Shown here: positions 1 through 7,420 of the stretch, piece by piece
Numbering within the stretch: position 1 is the stretch's first letter
Layout of the letters: the number at the start of each line of letters is the position of its first letter
Made by a program: the position numbers and the translations under genes
From: BTUB01 sp964392765
GTDB taxonomy: Bacteria; Babelota; Babeliae; Babelales; Vermiphilaceae
Direction: 5' to 3'
Assembly (NCBI GenBank): GCA_964392765.1
Contig: CAYMRF010000040.1
Coordinates: 1-13,703 of the forward strand
Length of the DNA: 13,703 nucleotides
Notes under the pieces: model-generated
Database searches by the model: none
Told to the model about the DNA's origin: nothing
Seen by the model: only the letters and a program-made list of their open reading frames with translations

Positions 1-1026
1 CAAGTGCTGGGCCATCTTGATGAACAACGATTATTACAATTATTTGAGATCGTTCTTTATAAATCTCCTCATGATTTTTTGCAATACTCGCAAGCACATT
101 CTCTTGAAAAATTTTCTGCTGAATTTTTGTGGCAGCGTATTACTGAATTATTGCGCGCATGCATTTGGATCAAGAATGGTGTGGCGCCTCGGCATTTTTC
201 TGAATATGTAGCACAGTTGCAATTTTTAGTGCGTGGAAAATCATTGGCCTATTTGAGTTCTTTGCTTGAACTCTTTTACACCAATGAAGCAATGTTCCGT
301 AAAACTACGGCGCAGTATGCTTTCTTAGAAGTGATTTTGTTGCGCATTTGCCAAAAAAATGAAGGCAATAGTAACTCAAGCACTCCTGCTATGGCAGTAT
401 CAGTCACTGCTTCTGAAAGTTCTGAATTGGAAGCGCTCGAAGAAGGCGAAGAATTAGAAGAAGATGATTCGCAAGATCCTGTGCCTGCCTATGATAATGA
501 GAATGAAGCAATGTGGGGTAAATTAGTTGAAAAAGTTGAAATACTTCACGATCCTTTATTAACTTCTATTTTCAAACAAGGTTCGCTTCAAGCAATAGAT
601 ACCAAGACAGGTGTTTTGAGTGTTGAATTTCCTAAAGAATTAACTTTTTTTAGCGATGTGATAGAAACTACTAAAGCTCAATGGCAACCGTTATTCGAGT
701 CAATTTTAGAAAAAAAAGTTGAAATCGCTGCCGCATTTACCAAAGTCACTGCTTCAGCAGTAAATCAAAGCGGGCCAGTAGCGCCTAAAGCTCAGCCAGT
801 GGTAAAGCCAGTTGAACCTAAAATGCCGGTGCAAACCAAAGCACCTGTTCAAAATTCATCATATAATAAATTTAAATCCCAAAATGGATACGGGTATAAA
901 AGTAATCGCGTTGCGGTAAATAATGAGCCGCGTATTGATGTGGGCGATCCTGCAATCTGGCCACAAGCGCAATTATTAGCAAAACACTTTCCCGGGACCT
1001 TTACTCAAATAAGAGAACAAGTATGA
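1..1026 (+). CDS. dnaX: DNA polymerase III subunit gamma/tau, C-terminal part (5'-truncated by window edge)
   Basis: The frame is open to the left edge, so the gene begins upstream and the GTG at position 4 is not a true start. The visible 340 residues match the region of DnaX after the ATPase core: a helical domain (about residues 1-115, with an LLQLFEIVLY-like stretch typical of the clamp-loader collar domain), then a strongly acidic linker (about 135-165, rich in E and D), another folded stretch (about 170-245) and a Pro/Lys/Gln-rich flexible tail. The last 25 residues (DPAIWPQAQLLAKHFPGTF) look like a conserved end motif. DnaX forms the clamp-loader core that loads the sliding clamp for replication. 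The stop overlaps the der start (ATGA, 1023-1026), implying translational coupling. Without the AAA+ domain in view, the call rests on the C-terminal pattern and is good but not certain. Confidence 0.75.
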   Translation, partial: QVLGHLDEQRLLQLFEIVLYKSPHDFLQYSQAHSLEKFSAEFLWQRITELLRACIWIKNGVAPRHFSEYVAQLQFLVRGKSLAYLSSLLELFYTNEAMFRKTTAQYAFLEVILLRICQKNEGNSNSSTPAMAVSVTASESSELEALEEGEELEEDDSQDPVPAYDNENEAMWGKLVEKVEILHDPLLTSIFKQGSLQAIDTKTGVLSVEFPKELTFFSDVIETTKAQWQPLFESILEKKVEIAAAFTKVTASAVNQSGPVAPKAQPVVKPVEPKMPVQTKAPVQNSSYNKFKSQNGYGYKSNRVAVNNEPRIDVGDPAIWPQAQLLAKHFPGTFTQIREQV

Positions 1027-2336
1027 AATTGCCTCGTGTTGTGATTGTTGGAAGAATGAACGTGGGTAAATCCACGCTCTTTAATAGATTATCGGTAAAT
1101 GCAAAAAGCATGACCTTCGATTATGAAGGGGTTACTCGCGACTTTATTAAAGATACGGTTGAATGGAAAGATCACCGTTTTGAATTAGTAGATACGGGCG
1201 GTATCAGTTTGCGTAAATCGCAAGATCCTATTCAAGAGCAAGTTCGCCAACGTGCAATGAAAATGATGGAAGAAGCAGATCTTCTATTATTTGTTTGTGA
1301 TGGTACTGTGGGATTGACCAGTGAAGATCATGAAATTGCAAAAGCGTGCCGTAAAGCTAATAAAAAAATTATTTTAGTGGTTAATAAAGCTGATAATAGC
1401 GCCACTCAAGAGCATGAACATGAATTTCAACGTACCGGTTTTAATCCGATCGTTTTCATGTCTGCTTTGCACGGCTCTGCAACCAGCGATTTGCTCGATG
1501 CAATGTGCGATATATTGCCAACAGCTCCTGAGGATTTTGAAGAAAAAGAATCTTCATGCAAAATCGTAATATTGGGTAAGCCAAACGTGGGTAAATCATC
1601 ACTCATGAATCTATTGGTCCAAGAAGAGCGCGCCATCGTGAGCCCGGTTGCCGGAACCACACGTGAAGCAGTTGCAGAGAAGGTTACCTTTTATCATCAA
1701 GATCTTTTATTAACGGATACTCCCGGTGTTCGCCGTAAACGCACGATTGATGAAAAACTGGAAACTATGATGGTTAAGAGCGCTTTCCGCGCCGTGGAAG
1801 ATGCCGATGTGGTATTATTACTCATCGACGCTTCAAGCCATGCGATTGCCGATCAAGAATTAAAACTCGCATTTTACGTATATGAGCATTATAAATCACT
1901 TATCATTCTCTTTAATAAAGAAGATCTTTCTGATGAAAGCATTAAGAAAGATATGGATTTCAGCTTAGATGTGTATGATTACTTCTTGAAGAAAATCCCT
2001 CAAATGTATATTTCATGTAAAACGGGTAAGAACGTTGGTAAAGTTCTTCCGTTAGCTAAGCAGGTCTATGAGCGTTCATGCCAAAAGTTTGATGATGATG
2101 AAATCACTATGCTTTTCAAAGAAGCGCTTAAACATAAGCCGCTCTATCATAGCAGCATGATTATTAATATTAAGCGTGCCAAACAAATTGCAAGTAATCC
2201 AATCACCATAGTTCTTATTACGGAGACTCCTCAATGGTTTGGGCCTTCGCAACTAGGATTCTTTGATAACGTGTTGCGATCTAAATATGATCTTAAGGGC
2301 GCACCAATTAAGTTTTTGACGAGAAAACCATCGTAA
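1023..2336 (+). CDS. der: Ribosome biogenesis GTPase Der (EngA), two tandem G domains
   Basis: 437 residues, the usual Der length. Two complete GTPase domains are visible. Domain 1 has the P-loop GRMNVGKST (10-18), TRD switch I (38-40), DTGG (57-60) and NKAD (121-124). Domain 2 has GKPNVGKSS (185-193), AGTTR (210-214), DTPG (232-235) and NKED (298-301). The last ~90 residues form the KH-like domain that follows domain 2 in this family, with the typical tail where the protein ends soon after GAPIKF. Der binds the 50S subunit and is needed for its late assembly. The ATG start at 1023 overlaps the dnaX stop by 4 nt, so the two genes are probably co-transcribed and coupled. No key residue is missing. 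Confidence 0.97.
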   Translation: MKLPRVVIVGRMNVGKSTLFNRLSVNAKSMTFDYEGVTRDFIKDTVEWKDHRFELVDTGGISLRKSQDPIQEQVRQRAMKMMEEADLLLFVCDGTVGLTSEDHEIAKACRKANKKIILVVNKADNSATQEHEHEFQRTGFNPIVFMSALHGSATSDLLDAMCDILPTAPEDFEEKESSCKIVILGKPNVGKSSLMNLLVQEERAIVSPVAGTTREAVAEKVTFYHQDLLLTDTPGVRRKRTIDEKLETMMVKSAFRAVEDADVVLLLIDASSHAIADQELKLAFYVYEHYKSLIILFNKEDLSDESIKKDMDFSLDVYDYFLKKIPQMYISCKTGKNVGKVLPLAKQVYERSCQKFDDDEITMLFKEALKHKPLYHSSMIINIKRAKQIASNPITIVLITETPQWFGPSQLGFFDNVLRSKYDLKGAPIKFLTRKPS

Positions 2337-2470
2337 TCTCTTTTGCATGAGTGCCTTTGCGTTCTATAAATCCTCTTGCATTTTTATTGGACTGATCAAT
2401 ATATCTTAATAATCTTGCGCATATTGAAAAACGATACTTGCAAATATCAATAAATGAATTGCCTAATTCT

Positions 2471-2502
2471 TTGCACATGGTGTAGACTCTAAATGTTATA
2501 AA
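2471..2502 (+). promoter_or_regulatory. Candidate extended -10 promoter for hpf
   Basis: TATAAA at 2497-2502 is preceded by TG with one base between (TGTTATAAA), an extended -10 pattern. A TTGCAC at 2471-2476 could serve as a -35 box but at 20 nt is further away than usual. It would start transcription about 15 nt before the hpf ATG. No terminator is obvious after der, so read-through is also possible. Confidence 0.35.
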
Positions 2503-2522
2503 AATTAACTGTAGGAGAAGCC

Positions 2523-2867
2523 ATGAATATTCAAGTTACGTTTCAAAACTGTGATTCTTCAGTAATCATGGAGCAACACATCCGTGATCAATTAGCAAAA
2601 ATTGTACGTTTTTTAGAAAATGAGCCAACCCCGGTTTATATCGAAATCTTTGTAAAGCCAAGCAAGGTTCACGCAAATCATCGTATTGATTTTGTACTCA
2701 AATCTCCTAATTATGCATTAGATGTTCATGATGAAGGCCCTAAAATTTATCAAGTTCTTGATAACGTGATCGATACTATGTACGCCCAACTTAGAAAAGA
2801 AAAAGATAAACGGGTTGAAGATCGCAAAATGGTCGGCCGTCATGATGAGTTCAAAAAGCAGCGCTAG
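2523..2867 (+). CDS. hpf: Ribosome hibernation promoting factor, short form (HPF/YfiA family)
   Basis: 114 residues, matching the short HPF/RaiA class without the long-form C-terminal dimerisation domain. The pattern is a beta-alpha-beta-beta-beta-alpha fold: MNIQVTFQNCDSS, a helix with IRDQLAKIVRFL (21-32), strands around YIEIFVKP and HRIDFVLKSP (40-64), and a C-terminal helix VLDNVIDTMYAQLRKEKDKR ending in a basic tail. The family binds the decoding and anticodon region of 30S and shuts down or preserves ribosomes in slow growth. A strong ribosome binding site (AGGAG, 2513-2517) lies before the ATG. It stands alone with its own likely promoter, consistent with separate stress or stationary-phase control, though that control is inferred. 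The tail after residue 95 is charged and probably flexible. Confidence 0.9.
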   Translation: MNIQVTFQNCDSSVIMEQHIRDQLAKIVRFLENEPTPVYIEIFVKPSKVHANHRIDFVLKSPNYALDVHDEGPKIYQVLDNVIDTMYAQLRKEKDKRVEDRKMVGRHDEFKKQR

Positions 2868-2880
2868 TACCTATTAATTC

Positions 2881-2908
2881 TTGATTAAAGGATATAAAGC
2901 TTTACTAT
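2881..2908 (+). promoter_or_regulatory. Possible promoter for the paralogue pair
   Basis: TTGATT (2881-2886) and TACTAT (2903-2908) are separated by 16 nt in the 80-nt gap before the gene at 2948. A 10-bp palindrome, TAAAGCTTTA (2895-2904), lies within the spacer. The region is AT-rich, so chance matches are likely. Confidence 0.25.
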
Positions 2909-2947
2909 TAAGCTATTATTACCCTTTTAAACATCAAGGATTATTAT

Positions 2948-3490
2948 ATGAATCGAAATACTGTTTTACTCATTACAATTACTTCTTTAGGGGCAGTTTC
3001 TTTTCAAAGCGCGAAGGCTACCGACAATAAAGAATTATTGGCAAAAGCAGCAGAGCTCATTGAGCAAAAAAAGATAATGCGAGCATTAAGAGCGCAACTT
3101 GATGATCAAAAGCCCGCTAAAGAATTGCCTGCAGCAGAAGAGTTTCTTAAGATTAAAACAGAAAAAATTATACAGATATATAAAAATAGATTGTGGCATG
3201 CTAAAAAAACAGCTGTTGGATCAGCAGCCGCGATGCTTGGATTTGCATGGCTTAGTTATGCAACAGCGGAAAATTGGTTTCTTATTTCCGCTCCTTCAGC
3301 TTGTGGCGCGATGATTGCTGGAATCGTAGCAGGCGTTAGTACGAGCGCTATACTTGAGGGCCCTGATTTCGAAAATGAAGAGAAAAAAATGGAGAATTTA
3401 GCCCTAAGCTTTGGAGCTAAGATTGCTTTCACTAAGACTCAAATTGAAGAATATAGAGAAAAATTATTGATCAAAAAAAATAATGAATAA
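2948..3490 (+). CDS. Exported protein of unknown function with two adjacent hydrophobic segments (paralogue 1)
   Basis: 180 residues, not recognised as a known family. Residues 1-24 form a Sec signal peptide (basic start, LLITITSLGAV core, likely cut after AKA). Residues 27-87 are charged and helical, probably coiled coil. Two hydrophobic stretches follow (about 88-107 and 110-136, Ala/Gly/Ser-rich) with only a short turn between them. A charged helical tail runs from 137 to 180. The next gene has the same layout and a matching segment after the signal (LLAKAAELIEQKK here, TLAKATELLAQKK there), so the two are tandem duplicates. They also share the 13-nt leader CATCAAGGATTAT before the start. 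The paired hydrophobic segments with coiled coil recall host-membrane-inserted proteins such as chlamydial Inc proteins, but that is an analogy of shape only. Confidence 0.8.
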   Translation: MNRNTVLLITITSLGAVSFQSAKATDNKELLAKAAELIEQKKIMRALRAQLDDQKPAKELPAAEEFLKIKTEKIIQIYKNRLWHAKKTAVGSAAAMLGFAWLSYATAENWFLISAPSACGAMIAGIVAGVSTSAILEGPDFENEEKKMENLALSFGAKIAFTKTQIEEYREKLLIKKNNE

Positions 3491-3514
3491 CCTGTTTGTC
3501 ATCAAGGATTATGC

Positions 3515-4033
3515 ATGAATCGAAGTATTATCTCGCTTGCTCTCATTTTAGTAATTTCTTCTTTTCAAAATACTTTTGCTCAATTTGATAAAGAAACACT
3601 TGCAAAAGCTACTGAATTGCTCGCACAAAAAAAAGAATTGAAGAAGCTCGAAAAGCAACTTTTTTCTCAAAAGAAAGAAATCACTGCGGAAGAATATTTG
3701 CAGCATACTACTGAGTTTAAGCTCAGAGAATACGATGAATTTCGGGCTTATACCAAGAAGCAGGCTATTATTACAACTGCTCTGGCGGCCTTGGGAACGG
3801 TGGCCAGTTGCGTTATACGAAACGAGTATCCTAACATAGCAATTCTTTCAGCATTTGGTACGGGAGTAGCGTCAGTTTTTGCATTCGCTACGGGAATTTT
3901 TTTAATCCTAAATCCTGATAGCACAATTGAAAAAAATAAAGAGATGATTTTAAAGCGTGGAATAAATTGCGAAATTACTAGAAGTAAAAAATATATCGAA
4001 TACTGCAAGGAAAAAATCGCTCGAAAAAGCTAA
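3515..4033 (+). CDS. Exported protein of unknown function with two adjacent hydrophobic segments (paralogue 2)
   Basis: 172 residues, a diverged tandem copy of the gene at 2948. A signal peptide (residues 1-22, likely cut after TFA) leads into a Lys/Glu-rich helical region (25-82) starting ETLAKATELLAQKK. Two hydrophobic stretches follow at about 84-101 and 107-132, joined by a short polar turn, then a charged tail. The ATG at 3515 is chosen because the AAGGA of the shared leader is well placed before it; an ATG four bases upstream is out of frame. The gap to the preceding gene is only 24 nt with no terminator, so the two are likely one transcript, ending at the hairpin at 4061-4093. Function unknown; membrane or secreted location is inferred from the signal and hydrophobic segments. 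Confidence 0.8.
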   Translation: MNRSIISLALILVISSFQNTFAQFDKETLAKATELLAQKKELKKLEKQLFSQKKEITAEEYLQHTTEFKLREYDEFRAYTKKQAIITTALAALGTVASCVIRNEYPNIAILSAFGTGVASVFAFATGIFLILNPDSTIEKNKEMILKRGINCEITRSKKYIEYCKEKIARKS

Positions 4034-4060
4034 GCCGATTCGAACATTAGTGAAATTAAT

Positions 4061-4093
4061 AAAAAAGCAGGCGCAGATTAATGCGCCTGTTTT
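4061..4093. terminator. Bidirectional intrinsic terminator between convergent genes
   Basis: CAGGCGCA (4068-4075) and TGCGCCTG (4082-4089) form a perfect GC-rich 8-bp stem around a GATTAA loop. It is extended by a G-T pair and A-T pairs to about 12 bp. AAAAAA on the left and TTTT on the right give a U-run for transcripts from either side. It lies between the convergent stops at 4033 and 4109. Confidence 0.9.
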
Positions 4094-4108
4094 GCTTATA
4101 GAGAATTA

Positions 4109-5485
4109 TTATTTTGCAATCGCTTGCAATTCATCAATAAATTCTTGTTCGGCCTTGCCGTATAACTCTGGCCCCCACTGCTTTATCACTTCTTGTGATT
4201 CTGGATTAATAAGCAATATAGTTGGGAAGCCGAGTACTTTATATTGCTTAATTAAATCAGCATTTTTAGAATCAGCACCATCAACTTTTACGGCAACTGC
4301 TTGAGCATCAATTGCTTCGCGCACTGCTTCTGATGCAAATAATGTTTTATCGATCGCGTTGCAAATAGAGCAGAAGGGAGCGCCAATATCCACAAATAAA
4401 AGTTTGTTTGCCGTGATTGATTCTTGGCGCGCAGATTCATAATCGGTTTGCCATTGGTTGGCAGTTATAGATTCTGGATGCGAACCAAATTTTGGTTTTA
4501 TTACTAAAAAGAGGGTGCCGGCAATAAGTGCAGTTCCTAGAAATGCATAAATGGTTTTCCAACGGCGATTATACGCATGTAATGCATAATAGATGAAGAT
4601 GCTTCCAATACACAACCCAAACGCCATAGTAATCCAGAACATGCTTTGCGCGCTCATAATATAGCTTAAGAAATACAAGCACATTGCCAGCATCACATAG
4701 CCAAATATCTTCTTAACTTCTACCATCCACATGCCTGCGCGCGGGAGAAATGAGATTGAGCTTGAAAATGTTCCGATAATCAAAAGAGGAACGCTCAATC
4801 CGATTCCAAACGTAAATAATAAAATAAAGCCCAAAATCCAATTATTTAGCGTGGTAACTAAACATAAGAGGCAAATTAATCCGGGTGATAAGCATGGAGA
4901 TGCCACAATGCCGCTAATTGCACCAAACGTGAATGCAGAAACAAAAGAACCGCCTTGCACTTTGCCCTGACGCGGCTGCAAGAAGCGGGGGATATACATA
5001 TCGTAGACGCCAATCATCGCCAACGCTAAATAGATCAAGAGCGCAATCAACGGGAGAATAAAAGCAGGATGGCTCATTAATTGCCCCATGGCTTGGCCGG
5101 CAAATGCTGCTAATAATCCCAGAATAGCAAACGTAGTTGCGATGCCAAAGGTGTAGCTGAGGGCCAATAAAAAACTTGTTAATAATGATTTACTGCCTTG
5201 GCTTTGCAAAATGCCGGCAGTAATAGGAATCATCGGATAAATGCACGGCGTTAAGCTCATAAGAAGTCCCAGGAGAAATACCAGTAACAATCTCACTGCC
5301 AGAGAATTAGTATTAGTCATGGTGTTGGATATCCAATCAAGCCATGAGAGATTAGGTTGCTGCGCGATTTGATCCACATTTTCAGTTTGCTCTACCACTT
5401 CTTGTTGTGGTTCAGATGCAATAACAGGTTGTGCAAAACAGAAGAGTGAGAATGCAAGCATTATTTGTTTAAAAAATGGCACCAT
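4109..5485 (-). CDS. dsbD: Thiol:disulfide interchange protein, DsbD-type, lacking the N-terminal alpha domain
   Basis: 458 residues. A signal peptide (1-23, likely cut after VIA) is followed by a short periplasmic stretch and then about eight membrane segments from residue 62. The two transmembrane redox cysteines sit in the family motifs TPCIYP (Cys81) and SPCLSP (Cys198). The C-terminal thioredoxin-like domain (about 345-458) carries the active site FCSIC (Cys372, Cys375) and the cis-proline GFPT (Pro421). DsbD takes electrons from cytoplasmic thioredoxin and passes them to periplasmic thiol partners. E. coli DsbD has an extra immunoglobulin-like N-terminal domain, absent here; residues 24-60 are too short for it. 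The active site CSIC with APF before it differs from the common WCVAC. The ATG at 5485 has AAAGGGA placed 6 nt upstream. It stands alone on the minus strand. Confidence 0.92.
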   Translation of the reverse strand: MVPFFKQIMLAFSLFCFAQPVIASEPQQEVVEQTENVDQIAQQPNLSWLDWISNTMTNTNSLAVRLLLVFLLGLLMSLTPCIYPMIPITAGILQSQGSKSLLTSFLLALSYTFGIATTFAILGLLAAFAGQAMGQLMSHPAFILPLIALLIYLALAMIGVYDMYIPRFLQPRQGKVQGGSFVSAFTFGAISGIVASPCLSPGLICLLCLVTTLNNWILGFILLFTFGIGLSVPLLIIGTFSSSISFLPRAGMWMVEVKKIFGYVMLAMCLYFLSYIMSAQSMFWITMAFGLCIGSIFIYYALHAYNRRWKTIYAFLGTALIAGTLFLVIKPKFGSHPESITANQWQTDYESARQESITANKLLFVDIGAPFCSICNAIDKTLFASEAVREAIDAQAVAVKVDGADSKNADLIKQYKVLGFPTILLINPESQEVIKQWGPELYGKAEQEFIDELQAIAK

Positions 5486-5515
5486 AAGTTATCCCTTTAA
5501 AACAGATGAATATAA

Positions 5516-5543
5516 TTGAATTTTGGCTTTTTAGAGCTAAAAT
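5516..5543 (+). promoter_or_regulatory. Candidate promoter for the uridine-kinase-like gene
   Basis: TTGAAT (5516-5521) and TAAAAT (5538-5543) with a 16-nt spacer lie in the 105-nt gap between the divergent genes at 5485 and 5591. The minus-strand gene must also be served from here, but no clear promoter for it was picked out. Confidence 0.4.
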
Positions 5544-5590
5544 GAGTATATCGTTTTCATTTGTTTTGAGTAGCAAAATTTAGGATTTTT

Positions 5591-6442
5591 ATGATTAGAT
5601 CATCTGGTGTAAACTTTATCTCTACGTTATTACTTGTTTTTTGTGTTTCGAACAATTATGGCATTTTTGATGAAGCAGCAGCGTGGCATATGTTTGCGTT
5701 TTCCGAAATGTTTGCGCCTGAAATAAAGGCTGCAGAGGCAGCAGGAACTGCATTAAACGTAACCAATGCAGAACTTATGGAAAGACAGTTCACCGTAGCA
5801 AGAAAAGTTGTAGCTCAAGAAAAAGAAGATTTTAAACAAGAAATGCTACCGATAATACGTAATGCAAAGAGGTTAATCTCGAAGGCTCAAAAGAAAAGAC
5901 CTATTATGGCAATAGCAGGTACTTCGGCTATTGGAATATCTAATTTTACCCAACGACTCGCCTCAGTTTTAAAAGATGAAAATATTAACGTGGTTATTTT
6001 TAAAATGGACTATTTTTTACATGAGATTATGGTCGAAAGAGAATCTGTATATACCGTAGATATTGATCGTTTGCATAATGTAATGCAGCAAATTGTTGAC
6101 GGTAAAGATCATATTCAAATTCCCCAATGTATGGATAAAATATGGTCGTATGAAACGCAAACAAAAGAAGATGTGAGCAAATGTTTTCATAATGCTGATT
6201 TGATATTGTTTGAGGGTTCATATGTGCTTTGCGATGCAAATACCTATAATTTGCTTCAATATAGTGATTGCAGAATTTTTATTGAACCGTTTGACGATTC
6301 AATTTTAGATTGGATTGCCTCCTGGGATATGCGAGAGTATAAAAAAGTTATTCTGCCCTCAAAGCGTTTTGCAGATTATGTGGTAACTAAAAAGCAAAGT
6401 AAGCCACAGTCAACCACGTATCATTATCAATTAATTAAATAA
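5591..6442 (+). CDS. Exported uridine-kinase-like protein with degenerate P-loop
   Basis: 283 residues. An N-terminal signal peptide is likely (residues 1-24, core FISTLLLVFCV). A helical, charged region follows (40-100), then a domain resembling the uridine kinase/phosphoribulokinase P-loop fold. The motifs in order are: MAIAGTSAIGISNFTQRLA (106-124) in the Walker A place, FKMDYFLH (137-144) like the family's D-x-F-Y strand, a stretch D157-Q179 (RLHNVMQQIVDGKDHIQIP) as in the segment before the substrate loop, and ILFEGSYVL (205-213) matching the family's VEGI-type strand. The usual GxxGxGK(S/T) is replaced by GTSAIGIS, so the lysine that holds ATP phosphates is Ile116. Catalysis by the normal route is therefore doubtful. 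Export plus a broken P-loop suggests a repurposed, possibly host-facing or binding protein. A weak AGGA lies before the ATG. Fold assignment is fairly sure, function is not. Confidence 0.7.
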   Translation: MIRSSGVNFISTLLLVFCVSNNYGIFDEAAAWHMFAFSEMFAPEIKAAEAAGTALNVTNAELMERQFTVARKVVAQEKEDFKQEMLPIIRNAKRLISKAQKKRPIMAIAGTSAIGISNFTQRLASVLKDENINVVIFKMDYFLHEIMVERESVYTVDIDRLHNVMQQIVDGKDHIQIPQCMDKIWSYETQTKEDVSKCFHNADLILFEGSYVLCDANTYNLLQYSDCRIFIEPFDDSILDWIASWDMREYKKVILPSKRFADYVVTKKQSKPQSTTYHYQLIK

Positions 6443-6493
6443 AGCAAGTAGATAATATGCCTGCCAAGCCAAGAGCTTTGAAAAGCTAAGCAA

Positions 6494-7420
6494 TTACGCT
6501 TTAACTTCCACTAATTTAATATCGCTTTTTACGGAACTCAGAGTAATTTGAGCCTCTCCTGAACCCAAAGTGCCCTCAATTTCTCTCTGGAGACGCTTCC
6601 AAGCGCTTCTATTAAGTTGGGTGGTATGCGGTTTGAGGGTAATATAATGATCAGAGGTGATCATGCCATATTTAGTAGATGCTTGAAGATCAGCATTCAC
6701 ATCCGGGGGCAAATGAAGCACAATCGATCCTGAGTTAGAAGCAAGTTTAATAGAGCTGGTTGAAGGCACTTCTTTAGCAAATAATTCAATAGAGCCGTAT
6801 TCCGTTGTGGCAACCACTGAGCTTTTTGCATCATGAATCGTGATAGCGCCATTATGAGCATATGCTTTTATGTTCCGTTGAGGGTTATGAAGCGTAATGC
6901 TTCCCTTTTGTTGGCTATTTGCATCAACGGTGCCATAAGCGTTTACCACTTCAATAGAACCTTTTTGAGTAGTTACACGAACGGGTGCATGAGACTGGCC
7001 GATCTTAATATCGCCATCACAAGCTTGTACATTTAATGCCAGCTTTTGGGGAACAATGAGTTCAAAATCTAAAGCCCCATCAATAAGTTGTGCATCAAAT
7101 TTTGATTCTAAAATAACTTCTTGCCCATTAAGCGTATAAGAGAATGCAAGTTTAGCAAGATCTTCTTTTTCATAGGCCCGTTTTACGACTTTTAAAAATA
7201 TTTTTTCTTGAAGAGGATCGGTTTTTATTGTGATATTGCCACAACTATTTTTAATAGTAGCTAACGAAGCTTTTTGAACAGCATGTTCTTCAAAAATAAC
7301 TTCTTGGTGCATTTTAGACGGAATGATGCTGTTATAAAATTTCTTAAAAGAGAAGCTATTAATTGTGCTATGGCTTACAATAATGGTACAAATACTAAAG
7401 ATAAGAAAATTCGTGCGCAT
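6494..7420 (-). CDS. Exported DUF4097-like beta-solenoid protein
   Basis: 308 residues. The signal peptide is at 1-24 (LIFSICTIIVSHS core). The rest is almost wholly short beta strands with repeated G-x-I/V-x-V/I turns: GNITIKT, GDIKIG, GSIEVV, GSITLH, GAITIH, GSIELF, GSIVLHLP, GMITSD. This is the pattern of the DUF4097 family (LiaG-like, putative adhesin), which folds as a right-handed beta solenoid or sheet stack. The family role is poorly defined; members are exported or membrane-linked. The ATG at 7420 has a strong AGGAG (7427-7431) 6 nt upstream. It converges with the gene at 5591 and starts head-to-head with cca. A secreted or periplasmic place is inferred. The protein has just one Cys after the signal, so it is not a disulfide-rich product. 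Confidence 0.75.
   Translation of the reverse strand: MRTNFLIFSICTIIVSHSTINSFSFKKFYNSIIPSKMHQEVIFEEHAVQKASLATIKNSCGNITIKTDPLQEKIFLKVVKRAYEKEDLAKLAFSYTLNGQEVILESKFDAQLIDGALDFELIVPQKLALNVQACDGDIKIGQSHAPVRVTTQKGSIEVVNAYGTVDANSQQKGSITLHNPQRNIKAYAHNGAITIHDAKSSVVATTEYGSIELFAKEVPSTSSIKLASNSGSIVLHLPPDVNADLQASTKYGMITSDHYITLKPHTTQLNRSAWKRLQREIEGTLGSGEAQITLSSVKSDIKLVEVKA

Noticed and set aside
6474..6487. AGCTTTGAAAAGCT palindrome between the convergent genes at 6442 and 6494
   Set aside because: A 5-bp AT-rich stem without a T-run on either side; too weak to call a terminator, and it may be chance.
7274..7420. 49-codon N-terminal extension of cca
   Set aside because: It would lie wholly antisense to the start of the DUF4097-like gene, which has a strong ribosome binding site, and the added residues have no family match.
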